Source of the DNA: Chitinophaga pinensis
Lineage (GTDB): Bacteria; Bacteroidota; Bacteroidia; UBA7662
Reading direction: 5' to 3'
Assembly (NCBI GenBank): GCA_945874665.1
Contig: CAMCHJ010000003.1
Span: 79,218-143,217 of the forward strand
Length of the DNA: 64,000 nt
Shown: piece after piece, positions 1-8,861 of the stretch
How the letters are laid out: each line of letters begins with the position of its first letter
How positions within the stretch are numbered: position 1 is the first letter of the stretch
Program-made: the position numbers and the translations under genes
The notes under the pieces: generated by a model
The model's input: only the letters and a program-made list of their open reading frames with translations
What the model was told of the DNA's origin: nothing
Database searches by the model: none

Positions 1-2973
1 GACTTGCTCTTTGAAATTGACAAAAACCTCAAAATGCTGCAAGCCCAAGCCCGCAAAACCGAACGCTTTTATAAGATGCGAGAGGATTACAAGGCTGCAA
101 GTTTGGATTTAGCCTATTTTAGTTTATTGGGCTTTAGAGAACAAATCAACGATCAGCAAACCAAAGAGCAGCAACTCCGTGATAAGCGGCAAGGCATTGA
201 AGTCGCCATCAACAAAAATGAAGCCGGTATCCAGGCGGTGAAGTTGGAGATTTTAGAGCGCGAAAAATTACTTGCTAGTCGTCAAAAAGCCACCAACGAA
301 TACGTGGCTGCTATCCGCCAATACGAAAACGAGCAACGCCTTCAAAACGAAAGACATCGCTTTTTAACCGATAAAGAGCAAAGTCTGCAAAAGCAATTGC
401 GCGACGATGCTGAGCATCTCCAATACATTGATACCGAGCTGCAAAAGCTTGGTTTACAACTGGCTGAAGTGCAAACTTTGGTGGGCACTAAAGAGACTGA
501 TGCCAAAGCCAAGCAAGTGTTGCTCGAAGAAAGCAGGGCGCTGCACAAAAGTCTGCAGGAACAACTACAGCAAGCCCAGCAAAAGCTCAACACCCAGCGT
601 ACAGAAGCACACCAGCTCGAAAAACAGGTGGCGGTGTATCGCATTCAAATGGAGTCGTTGAAACAGGAGCTTAGTCGCAACCAGCACGATCGTGTATCAA
701 AAACTACAGAATTAGATGGCTTTGCTGAGGGTTTAGATGGCTTACAAGCACGTACCACGCAATTGCAGCAGGATGTTGCCCATCTCCAGCAAAATGAGCA
801 GCAGTTGCAGGAAAAATTACGCCAATTGCGTGCCCAGATGGAGCAAAGCAAAGGGCGAGCAGTGGATGTGAATCGCCAACTGGATAAGCTCACCAATGAA
901 TACAACTTGACTAAAAGTTTGGTCGACAACCTCGAGGGCTATCCTGATTCATTGAAGTTTTTGAAAAAGAGCACCAACTGGACTAAAAATGCACAGCTTT
1001 TAAGTGATGTATTGACCGTGAAGCCTGAGTTTAAGGCAGCCATTGAGAACTATTTGGAGCCATACTTAAACTACTACGTGGTTAATACCTATGCTGAGGC
1101 GCGTGCTGGGGTAGATCTATTGAGCGATTCAGGCAAGGGCCGGGCCAGCTTTTTTGTGCTGGAGGCAATTGAAAAGTTGCGTCAAAATCAACCACATATG
1201 CTGCCCGATTGCATCGATGCGTTGAGTATCACCGAATGTGATGTGGCGTACGTTAATTTAGTTAACCACTTGCTGGGCAATGTGTACATCAGCTCCAGCG
1301 AAGATTTTGAATCGGCTTTGAACAAGCACAGTGCGAAACACCTTGGCCTTGTACTCATCAGCAAGTCGGGCAAATACACTGGTAGTGGTTTAAGCTTATC
1401 GGGAGGAAGTTTGGGCTTGTTTGAAGGCAAGCGTATAGGCCGCAAACGTAACCTAGAATTGCTCCAAAAGCAGATTCAACAACTGGAAGCAAAAGCCAAG
1501 GAAGAACGCGACTTGCTCATCCAATTACAGCGACAAGAGCAAGAGGGCGTGGCGGCTTCACAAGCAACTCAAATAGAAGGCATGCGCGCTGACCTAAACA
1601 AAGCCGAGCGCGAATTGGCTTTGATGTTAAGTCAGCAGGACCAGCACAAAAAGTTTTTAGAAGCCAATAGAAATAGACAAGAAGAGTTAGAATTAAAGCT
1701 CAAAGAATCAACTGATTTACTCATTTTAAATGAACCTAAACTAGAGCTTATTTTTGAAGTGGTAAATCAGCTTCAGGTGCAGGTGTCCGAGTTGCAGCAA
1801 TCCTACAACAGCATCAATGAAAAGGTGCAAACTCAGTCAGCAGCCTTCAATCAAGCCAACATCAGCTATCACCAGGAGTTCAATCGTTTGAGTGGATTGG
1901 AGAAGGACCGGGACTTCAAAAACAGTCAGATTGAAGTGCTCAACAAACGCACCACCGACAATACCCGCATTTTGGGAGAAGTGCAGCTCGAAATTAAAGC
2001 TGTTTTAGGCAGTACAGACTTCAGCGACACCAAGTTGCTCGGTATGTACGAGCAAAAAGAGCACATGGAAAAAGCGGTGCAAGAAGCAGAGGTGGCTTAT
2101 TACCAAGAACGCGGTAAGCTCGATGAAATTGAAAACCTCGTCAGAGACCAGCGCCGCGAAAACGAGCAAAACAGCTACCTGCTTCAACAGTTGCAAGAAG
2201 CTATGAACCAACTGCGGTTGCAGGAAAACGGACTCACGGAGCGGCTTTCGGTTGAATTTGAGGTAGATGTGGCTGCGTTAAGGGAGCGCGAAGTGGCGCC
2301 TGTGCTAGAGGCAGACGTGCTCAAGCAAATGGTGGCCGATATGAAGCAAAAGCTCGATCATTTTGGCCCTATCAATCCCATGGCCATTGAAGCCTATCAA
2401 GAAATTGAAACCCGACACGTGTTTATCACTACCCAGCGCGACGATTTACTGAATGCGAAAGCTTCTTTACTCCAAACCATTGCTGAAATCGATGAAACGG
2501 CCCGCGTCAAATTCATGGCGGCTTTTAACACCATTCGCGACAATTTTATTGTCGTTTTTCGCTCGCTATTCACTGAAGAGGATACTTGCGATTTGATTTT
2601 GGTTGATCCTGCGAACCCCTTAGAATCACCCATTAACATCATCGCGAAGCCTAAAGGCAAAAAACCGCTCACCATTAATCAGCTTTCGGGTGGGGAGAAA
2701 ACGCTCACCGCTACAGCTTTGCTTTTTGCCATTTATCTATTCAAACCAGCCCCTTTCTGTATTTTTGATGAAGTGGATGCACCCTTAGATGACCACAATA
2801 TTGACAAGTTCAACAAACTTATTCGTCGTTTTAGTGAGCATTCTCAGTTTATCATAGTAACACACAACAAAAAGACGATGGAAACCACGGACATTATTTA
2901 TGGTGTAACGATGGTAGAGCAGGGTGTGAGCAGGGTAGTTCCTGTTGATTTCAGAGGCTTGGTTTTGAATTAA
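1..2973 (+). CDS. smc: Chromosome segregation ATPase SMC, 5' end missing
   Basis: Structural maintenance of chromosomes ATPase, which compacts and segregates the chromosome with ScpA/ScpB. The frame is open from base 1 and gives about 990 residues; full-length bacterial SMCs are near 1,180, so roughly the first 190 residues, including Walker A, lie outside the window. Visible parts: coiled coil rich in Q, E, K and L (about 5-305), a hinge domain (about 310-480), a second coiled coil (480-800), then the C-terminal ATPase half with the signature LSGGEK (about 895) and Walker B ending IFDEVDAPLDD (about 920-931). It converges with the permease gene at 3109-4329 across 135 bases. Identity is secure; only the start is unknown. 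Confidence 0.95.
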   Translation, partial: DLLFEIDKNLKMLQAQARKTERFYKMREDYKAASLDLAYFSLLGFREQINDQQTKEQQLRDKRQGIEVAINKNEAGIQAVKLEILEREKLLASRQKATNEYVAAIRQYENEQRLQNERHRFLTDKEQSLQKQLRDDAEHLQYIDTELQKLGLQLAEVQTLVGTKETDAKAKQVLLEESRALHKSLQEQLQQAQQKLNTQRTEAHQLEKQVAVYRIQMESLKQELSRNQHDRVSKTTELDGFAEGLDGLQARTTQLQQDVAHLQQNEQQLQEKLRQLRAQMEQSKGRAVDVNRQLDKLTNEYNLTKSLVDNLEGYPDSLKFLKKSTNWTKNAQLLSDVLTVKPEFKAAIENYLEPYLNYYVVNTYAEARAGVDLLSDSGKGRASFFVLEAIEKLRQNQPHMLPDCIDALSITECDVAYVNLVNHLLGNVYISSSEDFESALNKHSAKHLGLVLISKSGKYTGSGLSLSGGSLGLFEGKRIGRKRNLELLQKQIQQLEAKAKEERDLLIQLQRQEQEGVAASQATQIEGMRADLNKAERELALMLSQQDQHKKFLEANRNRQEELELKLKESTDLLILNEPKLELIFEVVNQLQVQVSELQQSYNSINEKVQTQSAAFNQANISYHQEFNRLSGLEKDRDFKNSQIEVLNKRTTDNTRILGEVQLEIKAVLGSTDFSDTKLLGMYEQKEHMEKAVQEAEVAYYQERGKLDEIENLVRDQRRENEQNSYLLQQLQEAMNQLRLQENGLTERLSVEFEVDVAALREREVAPVLEADVLKQMVADMKQKLDHFGPINPMAIEAYQEIETRHVFITTQRDDLLNAKASLLQTIAEIDETARVKFMAAFNTIRDNFIVVFRSLFTEEDTCDLILVDPANPLESPINIIAKPKGKKPLTINQLSGGEKTLTATALLFAIYLFKPAPFCIFDEVDAPLDDHNIDKFNKLIRRFSEHSQFIIVTHNKKTMETTDIIYGVTMVEQGVSRVVPVDFRGLVLN

Positions 2974-2974
2974 G

Positions 2975-2997
2975 ATGCATTTCATTGTTGAATGCAT
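2975..2997 (+). terminator. Short AT-rich hairpin after smc
   Basis: Arms ATGCATT (2975-2981) and AATGCAT (2991-2997) are perfect inverted repeats with a 9-base loop, two bases after the smc stop codon. The stem is GC-poor and no clean T run follows, so this is at best a weak terminator for smc. Confidence 0.35.
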
Positions 2998-3108
2998 TTA
3001 TGTGTATAAAGTATTGTTAAGATAATTTATATACTTATTATGGAAATAAGCTTAACTGATGCTTTTATTCCAATCAACCAAAGTGACACTTGTAATACAG
3101 ATGGCCAG

Positions 3109-4329
3109 TTAGTCGAACCGAATGGCCTCCACAGGCTTGATGCGGGAAATGGCTAAGGAGGGAAGTACCAGTAGCAAAATACAAACACTCAAGGTAGCCA
3201 CATTCAAAATCAATAACTCGCTGCCTGAAATTTCAAGAGGTACCGCCGATACATAATAATTTGATTCGTCTAGTTTAATGAGTTCAAAACGCCTTTGAAG
3301 CCAATAAAGCAATATAGCCAATCCATTTCCGATGAGCATGCCGATGCCCGCTATGTAGGTGCCCGTAAGCAAGAACAGGTTGCGAATATCCCGATTTTGC
3401 ATGCCAAAGGCTTTAAATAGACCGATGGTTTGGGTACGCTCTAAAATCAAAATCAATAAGGCCGATATCATGTTGATACCAGCTACTAATAACATGATTA
3501 CCATAAGTACCTGCTTGTTTAAATCAAACAGATTTAGCCAACTGAATAAATTGGGGTACAGCTCCTCAATGGTATAGGCTTCTAAATTGAGATCAACCAG
3601 ATCGCTAATTTCATAAGCAGCGCTTTGCAGGGGCGCCATATTTTTAAGGTGCACTTCCAAGCTCCCGCAGGCATCCATTTCCCAATTGTTTAAGCGTTGA
3701 ATTTGGCGCAGGTCAGTGATTACAAATGGCTTGCTAAATTCTCCTTCAATGCCTAATTTATAGACACCTACAATGGTAAATAGCCGTAAACGAGGGGGGT
3801 CTTGGATAAAATAGAACTGAATTTTGTCTCCCAACTTTAGTTTTAGCCGTTTGAGCACGCTTTCGGGCAATAAAATTTCGTTCGAATTTTCGGTGGTGCC
3901 AAAATCGGGCAATCGACCTGCCACCAAACAATCCCGTAAAAACGACATATCGTACAGCGCATTTACGCCTTTTAACACAACGCCTTCGAAACTGTCCTCC
4001 GTGCGAATGATACCTGCTTTGGTAGCATAAGGCGCCACCCAATCAACTTCAGGCATGGCTTGAATCGAGTCGAGCAGGTTAGAGCGCATTACAAAAGGCT
4101 GCTGTTCAAAAGATTGACTTATTTCGAGTCTACTTACTTGAATATGGCCCCAAAAGCCGGTAAATTTGGCAGGAATACTTTGTTGGAAACCGTTTACAAT
4201 GGCTGTCGCCGCCAAAATCACCACAATGCCCACCGCAACGCCAGCAATGGCAATGCGTACAACGAGGCGTGACAGGTGGTTGCCTTGGTCGAGAGCCAAA
4301 CGCTTAAATAAAAAGCTAACCAGTTGCAA
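3109..4329 (-). CDS. ABC transporter permease, FtsX/LolC-LolE type
   Basis: Inner-membrane permease of the MacB/FtsX family (406 residues), the class that contains the lipoprotein-releasing LolC/LolE proteins. An N-terminal membrane helix (about 22-48) is followed by a periplasmic MacB-like domain (about 50-270) and three C-terminal helices (about 272-300, 315-345, 370-395), the usual 1+3 topology. No ATPase gene adjoins it, so the LolD-like partner must lie elsewhere. No ATG is available: the frame is closed by a stop at 4345-4347 and the only plausible start is TTG at 4327-4329, which shares a base with the ATG of the divergent gene. A TAATTTTG promoter element lies 16 bases upstream. The lipoprotein-release role is inferred from family only. 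Confidence 0.85.
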   Translation of the reverse strand: MQLVSFLFKRLALDQGNHLSRLVVRIAIAGVAVGIVVILAATAIVNGFQQSIPAKFTGFWGHIQVSRLEISQSFEQQPFVMRSNLLDSIQAMPEVDWVAPYATKAGIIRTEDSFEGVVLKGVNALYDMSFLRDCLVAGRLPDFGTTENSNEILLPESVLKRLKLKLGDKIQFYFIQDPPRLRLFTIVGVYKLGIEGEFSKPFVITDLRQIQRLNNWEMDACGSLEVHLKNMAPLQSAAYEISDLVDLNLEAYTIEELYPNLFSWLNLFDLNKQVLMVIMLLVAGINMISALLILILERTQTIGLFKAFGMQNRDIRNLFLLTGTYIAGIGMLIGNGLAILLYWLQRRFELIKLDESNYYVSAVPLEISGSELLILNVATLSVCILLLVLPSLAISRIKPVEAIRFD

Positions 4330-5540
4330 TGAGATACAATTTGCTCAAAATTAGGAAAGCCGCAGCACTTCTGGGGCTATTATTTATCAATGTTTGGGGA
4401 CTGAGTGCCCAAACCACTAGTCTTTTAACCGGTGCAGATCAGTATAATCGCTGGTTACCCCTGGTGGAAGGAAAAAAAATAGGCTTGGTTGTGAACCATA
4501 CGGCAACTACATCGGGTCAACATTTACTTGATTTTTTAATTGGCCAAGGTCAGGAGGTGCGTTTGGTTTTTGCTCCTGAACATGGGTTTAGGGGGGAGGC
4601 AGAAGCTGGCGCCAATATCAAAGATGGTAAAGACAGCAAAACGGGCATTCCTGTGATTTCGCTTTACGGTGCCAAAAAGAAGCCTACGCAGGCTGATTTA
4701 AGCCAAATAGACATCCTGCTTTTCGATATTCAAGATGTTGGTGCACGTTTTTACACCTACATCAGCACCTTGCACTACGTTATGGAAGCCTGCGCAGAGG
4801 TTAATTTACCACTTTTGCTTTTCGACCGTCCCAATCCCAATGGCCACTACATCGATGGCCCCATCTTGGATACTGCCTTTCGGTCGTTTGTAGGCATGCA
4901 TCCAGTGCCCGTGGTTCACGGCATGACCATCGGCGAATATGCCTGCATGATCAACGGTGAGGGATGGCTGGCCGCTGGTGTACAATGTTCCTTAGAAGTA
5001 ATTACTGCTACAGGTTACCATCACAAGGTGTTTTACGAGTTGCCCATCCCGCCGTCTCCCAATTTACCTGATATGCGCTCTATTTATCTATATCCGTCGA
5101 TTTGTTTTTTTGAAGGTACGCCGGTGAGCTTGGGTAGAGGTACCGACAAACCCTTTCAAAGAGTAGGAGCACCTTGGTTTAAAGGTGGAGATGCCGTATT
5201 TACTCCAATATCAATACCCGGAAAAGCCGCTAAACCACCGTTTATGGATGAAAAGTGCTTTGGATATGATTATGCGCAGCTCCCCATTAAACAGCTTCAG
5301 CAAAATGCTCAGCTCAATTTGCAGCCCCTACTCGATTTTTACAAGCAATCGCCAAATAAGGAGGATTTCTTTATTCCTTTCTTTGAAAAATTGGCTGGAA
5401 CGCGAACTTTGCGTGAGCAAATTGTAGCTGGTAAAACCGAAGCAGAAATTCGTGCCAGTTGGCAACCAGGACTTGCTGCTTTCGCTAAAGTCCGCGCTAA
5501 ATACTTACTCTATCCCGATAAAAAGAACCATGCACGATAA
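4329..5540 (+). CDS. DUF1343 protein, NamZ-like exo-beta-N-acetylmuramidase, exported
   Basis: Protein of 403 residues in the DUF1343 (YbbC/NamZ) family. Characterised members cleave N-acetylmuramic acid from the non-reducing end of peptidoglycan fragments during cell-wall recycling. A signal peptide is clear: basic start, hydrophobic stretch about 10-24 and a cleavage site after LSA (about 27). Family-typical stretches include EHGFRGE, LLFDIQDVGARFYTY and LFDRPNPNG, all well conserved. The start at 4329 is supported by the complete signal peptide. It is divergent from the permease with overlapping start codons, and its end overlaps fmt by 11 bases, so the two are probably cotranscribed. Enzyme activity is inferred from the family. 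Confidence 0.85.
   Translation: MRYNLLKIRKAAALLGLLFINVWGLSAQTTSLLTGADQYNRWLPLVEGKKIGLVVNHTATTSGQHLLDFLIGQGQEVRLVFAPEHGFRGEAEAGANIKDGKDSKTGIPVISLYGAKKKPTQADLSQIDILLFDIQDVGARFYTYISTLHYVMEACAEVNLPLLLFDRPNPNGHYIDGPILDTAFRSFVGMHPVPVVHGMTIGEYACMINGEGWLAAGVQCSLEVITATGYHHKVFYELPIPPSPNLPDMRSIYLYPSICFFEGTPVSLGRGTDKPFQRVGAPWFKGGDAVFTPISIPGKAAKPPFMDEKCFGYDYAQLPIKQLQQNAQLNLQPLLDFYKQSPNKEDFFIPFFEKLAGTRTLREQIVAGKTEAEIRASWQPGLAAFAKVRAKYLLYPDKKNHAR
4346..4353 (-). promoter_or_regulatory. Bacteroidota -7 element TAATTTTG for the permease gene
   Basis: On the minus strand this reads TAATTTTG, an exact match to TAnnTTTG, 16 bases before the TTG start at 4329. It lies inside the first codons of the divergent DUF1343 gene. 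No convincing -33 TTG is seen at the expected spacing. Confidence 0.5.
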
Positions 5541-6468
5541 ACGCGTCATTTTTTTAGGTACACCTGATTTTGCAGTGGCTTCCCTGCAGGCATTGGTAGC
5601 AGGCGGTGTACAGGTGGTGGCTGTGGTTACAATGCCAGATAAGCCTGCTGGTCGGGGTCAAAAGCTGCATCAATCGCCTGTAAAGCAATATGCTGAGGCC
5701 AATGGCATTCCCGTTTTGCAGCCCGAACGCTTGAAAAATCCCGAATTTTTAGAAGAACTAAAGGCATACAAGGCCGATTTACAAGTGGTTGTAGCCTTTC
5801 GTATGCTGCCCGAATTGGTGTGGAACATGCCGGCCTTAGGCACCTTCAATCTACACGCATCTTTATTGCCGCAGTATCGCGGTGCTGCCCCGATCAATTG
5901 GGCGCTCATTAATGGCGAACAAGCCACAGGGATTACCACCTTTAAACTCAAGCACGAAATCGATACAGGTGATTTGGTTCATCAACAAAAAGTCGACATC
6001 ACGCCCAATATGAACGCTGGCCAGTTACACGATTTATTGATGGAGGAAGGTGCAAAATTGATTTTGCAAACAGTAAAGGAGGTTTTGAGGGGTGAGGTAG
6101 CTTACCAATCGCAAACAGAGGCCGTTGATGCGCTTAAACACGCGCCAAAGCTATTCAAGGAGCATTGCTTGATAAAGTGGGACCAGTCTGGAGCTCAAGT
6201 TCACAATTTGGTACGCGGACTTTCGCCCTATCCTGCGGCCTTTACTAGAGTAAATGGACTGGTATTGAAGGTATATGGCGTACACTTTACGCCGCAAAAA
6301 CACAATTTAATGGCTGGACAAAGTATTTTGGAAGAAGGTAAGTGGCTTGTTGCCGTTAATGATGGCTTGATTGAACTGCTAGATGTGCAATTAGAAGGTA
6401 AAAAACGCATGTCGACCGCCTCCTTTTTGCTTGGAAATGCTGCTTTCGCAGGTTTAAAGCTGGGCTGA
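5530..6468 (+). CDS. fmt: Methionyl-tRNA formyltransferase
   Basis: Transfers a formyl group from 10-formyltetrahydrofolate to initiator Met-tRNA. The 312-residue protein matches the usual length. The nucleotide-type motif GTPDFA is at residues 10-15, and the catalytic triad of the family is visible as N107 and H109 (in FNLHASLLPQYRG) and D145 (in EIDTGD). The C-terminal tRNA-binding domain begins near residue 205. The start ATG at 5530 was chosen because MHDKRVIFLGTP is the normal N terminus; the frame is open further upstream but only inside the preceding gene, whose end it overlaps by 11 bases. Its stop abuts the stop of the convergent aminotransferase gene with no base between them. The def gene is not in this window. 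Confidence 0.95.
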   Translation: MHDKRVIFLGTPDFAVASLQALVAGGVQVVAVVTMPDKPAGRGQKLHQSPVKQYAEANGIPVLQPERLKNPEFLEELKAYKADLQVVVAFRMLPELVWNMPALGTFNLHASLLPQYRGAAPINWALINGEQATGITTFKLKHEIDTGDLVHQQKVDITPNMNAGQLHDLLMEEGAKLILQTVKEVLRGEVAYQSQTEAVDALKHAPKLFKEHCLIKWDQSGAQVHNLVRGLSPYPAAFTRVNGLVLKVYGVHFTPQKHNLMAGQSILEEGKWLVAVNDGLIELLDVQLEGKKRMSTASFLLGNAAFAGLKLG

Positions 6469-7317
6469 CTATAAATTAGTGAGGCTTTGCAGCGCTAATT
6501 GGTTCAGGTCTTCCATCAATTTACCAGCCTGCTTTTTAAAATAGCGCTTATTTCTCCAGCCACCCACCCAACGCAGGCCAGATATAGCATTGGTTAAGTA
6601 AACTTCATCTGCCGTCTGTAAATCATGATGCGCAAGCAATTGCTCGCGCACCTTGTAGCCAAGTGTGGGTAGTTTTTCGAGTATTACCCGGCGCATGATG
6701 CCTGGCAAACAGCCATCCTCTAAGCGAGGTGTAAGCAGTTCACCATCCTTGAGCAAAAATACATTGCTGCTGCTACTTTCTAATAAGCCACCTTCGCTGT
6801 GGTACAAAAAGGCATCGTCCCAGCCAGCTGATTTGGCCTCTCGCGCTGCAAGCACATACTGAAGGGCGTTGGTGGACTTTACATCAGGCTGAAAAAGCGA
6901 GTGTTTACTCGTTTTACAGTCACCAAGCTGCAGTCCTTTGGTGTTCAGTACAAAATCGTTGTGTTCAAGTGCTGAAATCTGCATCAATTGCATGCCGCCG
7001 TCGTTTTCGGGGCAGTACAAGCCGCCAGCACGTCGCCATACATGAACCCGAATGCGCGCACCAGCATGTATTTTATTGGAAGTGATCAGCTTTTGAAGTA
7101 GCAGCTCAAATTGTGTAAATGTTTGAGCATAGTGAATGCCGAGCCGTTTGAGGCCGTATTGTAGGCGGTCATGGTGGTAGCGCGACCAAAGAGCTTGGCC
7201 GTACATCACCCGAATGCTTTCAAAAACGCCATCACCGTACAAAAAGCTCCTGTTTTGCGCCAAATCCTCAAAATTTTGAGCATTAACGCCTTCACCGTCA
7301 AGCAACATCAAGTCCAT
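6469..7317 (-). CDS. Class IV aminotransferase (PabC / aminodeoxychorismate lyase-like)
   Basis: PLP-dependent fold-type IV enzyme, 282 residues. The PLP-binding lysine is K147 in DVKSTNALQY, followed by the family pattern E..SSNVFLL (about 180-190) and a TP....GCLPGIMR stretch that binds the cofactor phosphate. The family contains aminodeoxychorismate lyase (folate synthesis), branched-chain and D-amino-acid aminotransferases; sequence alone does not separate them here, and the short length slightly favours a PabC-like protein. No pabA/pabB neighbour is present. A TAACTTTG promoter element ends only 4 bases before the ATG, which predicts a nearly leaderless mRNA. It is convergent with fmt with zero spacing. 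Confidence 0.8.
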   Translation of the reverse strand: MDLMLLDGEGVNAQNFEDLAQNRSFLYGDGVFESIRVMYGQALWSRYHHDRLQYGLKRLGIHYAQTFTQFELLLQKLITSNKIHAGARIRVHVWRRAGGLYCPENDGGMQLMQISALEHNDFVLNTKGLQLGDCKTSKHSLFQPDVKSTNALQYVLAAREAKSAGWDDAFLYHSEGGLLESSSSNVFLLKDGELLTPRLEDGCLPGIMRRVILEKLPTLGYKVREQLLAHHDLQTADEVYLTNAISGLRWVGGWRNKRYFKKQAGKLMEDLNQLALQSLTNL

Positions 7318-7321
7318 TTTA

Positions 7322-7329
7322 CAAAGTTA
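7322..7329 (-). promoter_or_regulatory. -7 element TAACTTTG, 4 bases from the aminotransferase ATG
   Basis: Reads TAACTTTG on the minus strand, an exact TAnnTTTG match. The ATG of the class IV aminotransferase (7315-7317) begins after only 4 bases, so the transcript is expected to start at or next to the start codon. Confidence 0.5.
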
Positions 7330-7447
7330 CGAAAGCACTTTTTTAAGGCGCTGTAAACCGCTTCTTTTTTTCATTTGTAGGATTTCAGCCGATTTTGCTA
7401 CCTAACTTGGATTACAATACATAATTTCGTTTTTTGAATAGGATCTT

Positions 7448-8491
7448 ATGGAAAACATCAATAGAGTCGTCACTTTAGGTCAGTTTATCATTGAACGCCA
7501 AAAAGAATTTCCTTATTCAAAAGGCCAATTGTCGCGCTTGCTGCGTGATATTGGCATTGCCTCAAAAATTGTGAACCGCGAAGTAAACAAGGCAGGTTTG
7601 GTTAATATTTTGGGAGATGCGGGTGCAACTAACGTGCAAGGCGAGGATGTGAAGAAGTTGGATGTATTTGCAAATGAACAGTTTATAGCAGCCTTAAACG
7701 CTGGTGGTGAATGTTGCGCTGTGGCAAGCGAAGAAGATGAAGACATAATTCCTTTGTACAGCGAAGTATCGAAAGATGCAAAATACGTGGTGTTGATTGA
7801 TCCACTCGACGGCTCTTCTAATATTGATGTGAATGTGTCGATTGGTACGATTTTTTCGATTTACCGCAGGACTTCCTTTAACGGACCAGGCACGCACGAG
7901 GACTGCTTGCAACCCGGTAGCGAGCAAGTTGGTGCAGGATATGTAGTTTATGGATCTTCGACCATGCTGGTGTACACCACTGGTCATGGCGTGAATGGCT
8001 TTACACTCGATCCCTCGATTGGCGAATTTTGTTTGTCACACCCGAATATGCGCATCCCCGAAAATGGCACGATTTATTCGGTAAATGAGGGCAATTATGT
8101 TGATTTTCCTGAAGGCATCAAAAAATATATAAAGTATTGTCAAGAGCCAGATAAAAAAACCAAACGCCCTTATAGTTCGCGCTATATAGGTTCCATGGTG
8201 GCCGATTTTCATCGTAATCTGATCAAAGGAGGGGTATTTATTTATCCCGCCACAGGAAATGCGCCAGAAGGCAAATTGCGATTGGGCTACGAGTGCAATC
8301 CTTTGTCTTTTATCATGGAGCAGGCTGGAGGTAAGTCTACCGATGGCTTTAACCGCATCTTAGAGCTGCGGCCAAAAACCTTACACCAACGCACGCCGGT
8401 GGTGATGGGTAGCAAAAAGATGGTTGAAAAGGTAGAGGAATTCCTACGGATTTATTCGCCTGTGAAGCCTGTGGAATACTTTATAGGCTAA
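7448..8491 (+). CDS. fbp: Fructose-1,6-bisphosphatase, class I
   Basis: Gluconeogenic enzyme hydrolysing fructose 1,6-bisphosphate to fructose 6-phosphate. The 347-residue protein has the metal-binding signature DPLDGSSN (118-125), an E97-D98 region for the second metal, the substrate-binding [13 protein letters not shown] stretch (about 240-252) and the family C-terminal [15 protein letters not shown] segment. Length and motifs are those of class I enzymes. A TAATTTCG sequence (7422-7429), one mismatch from the -7 consensus, lies 18 bases before the ATG. The gene stands alone on the plus strand and ends 26 bases from the convergent MerR gene. Confidence 0.95.
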   Translation: MENINRVVTLGQFIIERQKEFPYSKGQLSRLLRDIGIASKIVNREVNKAGLVNILGDAGATNVQGEDVKKLDVFANEQFIAALNAGGECCAVASEEDEDIIPLYSEVSKDAKYVVLIDPLDGSSNIDVNVSIGTIFSIYRRTSFNGPGTHEDCLQPGSEQVGAGYVVYGSSTMLVYTTGHGVNGFTLDPSIGEFCLSHPNMRIPENGTIYSVNEGNYVDFPEGIKKYIKYCQEPDKKTKRPYSSRYIGSMVADFHRNLIKGGVFIYPATGNAPEGKLRLGYECNPLSFIMEQAGGKSTDGFNRILELRPKTLHQRTPVVMGSKKMVEKVEEFLRIYSPVKPVEYFIG

Positions 8492-8517
8492 AAACCGCCT
8501 TCGTCCGCTTAAGCTGG

Positions 8518-8859
8518 TTAGTCGCCGAGCTCAGTTTTGAGGTTGCTTAGAAACCCACGAATTTTTAGCAGGCTATCACGTACCGCCAAAGCTTTGTCGA
8601 GCTGCTCAGGTTTTTCTTTGAGTTTTTCTTTGGCTCCTTTGAGGGTAAAGCCCCGCTCTTTTACAAGGTGGTAAATGGTGCGTAGGAGCTCTATGTCGGT
8701 GCGATTGTAGGTGCGATTTCCTTTTCGGTTTTTGCGGGGCTGTAATTGCTCAAACTCGGTTTCCCAAAAGCGAATGAGCGAAGGACTCACTTCTAACATT
8801 TCTGCCACTTCGCCAATGCTGAAGTAGGATTTTTCGATAGGTTTTTCTTTGTAGGGCAT
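8518..8859 (-). CDS. MerR-family transcriptional regulator
   Basis: Small regulator of 113 residues with an N-terminal MerR winged helix-turn-helix (YFSIGEVAEMLEVSPSLIRFWE, residues 12-33 in two helices, then the RKNRKGNRTY wing around 42-52) and a short coiled C-terminal helix. There is no effector-binding domain and no metal-binding cysteine, so it does not look like a metal or drug sensor. It follows the M23 peptidase gene by 2 bases on the same strand, and alaS is divergent from that pair; this arrangement recurs in Bacteroidota genomes from general knowledge. Target genes are unknown. Confidence 0.88.
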   Translation of the reverse strand: MPYKEKPIEKSYFSIGEVAEMLEVSPSLIRFWETEFEQLQPRKNRKGNRTYNRTDIELLRTIYHLVKERGFTLKGAKEKLKEKPEQLDKALAVRDSLLKIRGFLSNLKTELGD

Positions 8860-8861
8860 GT

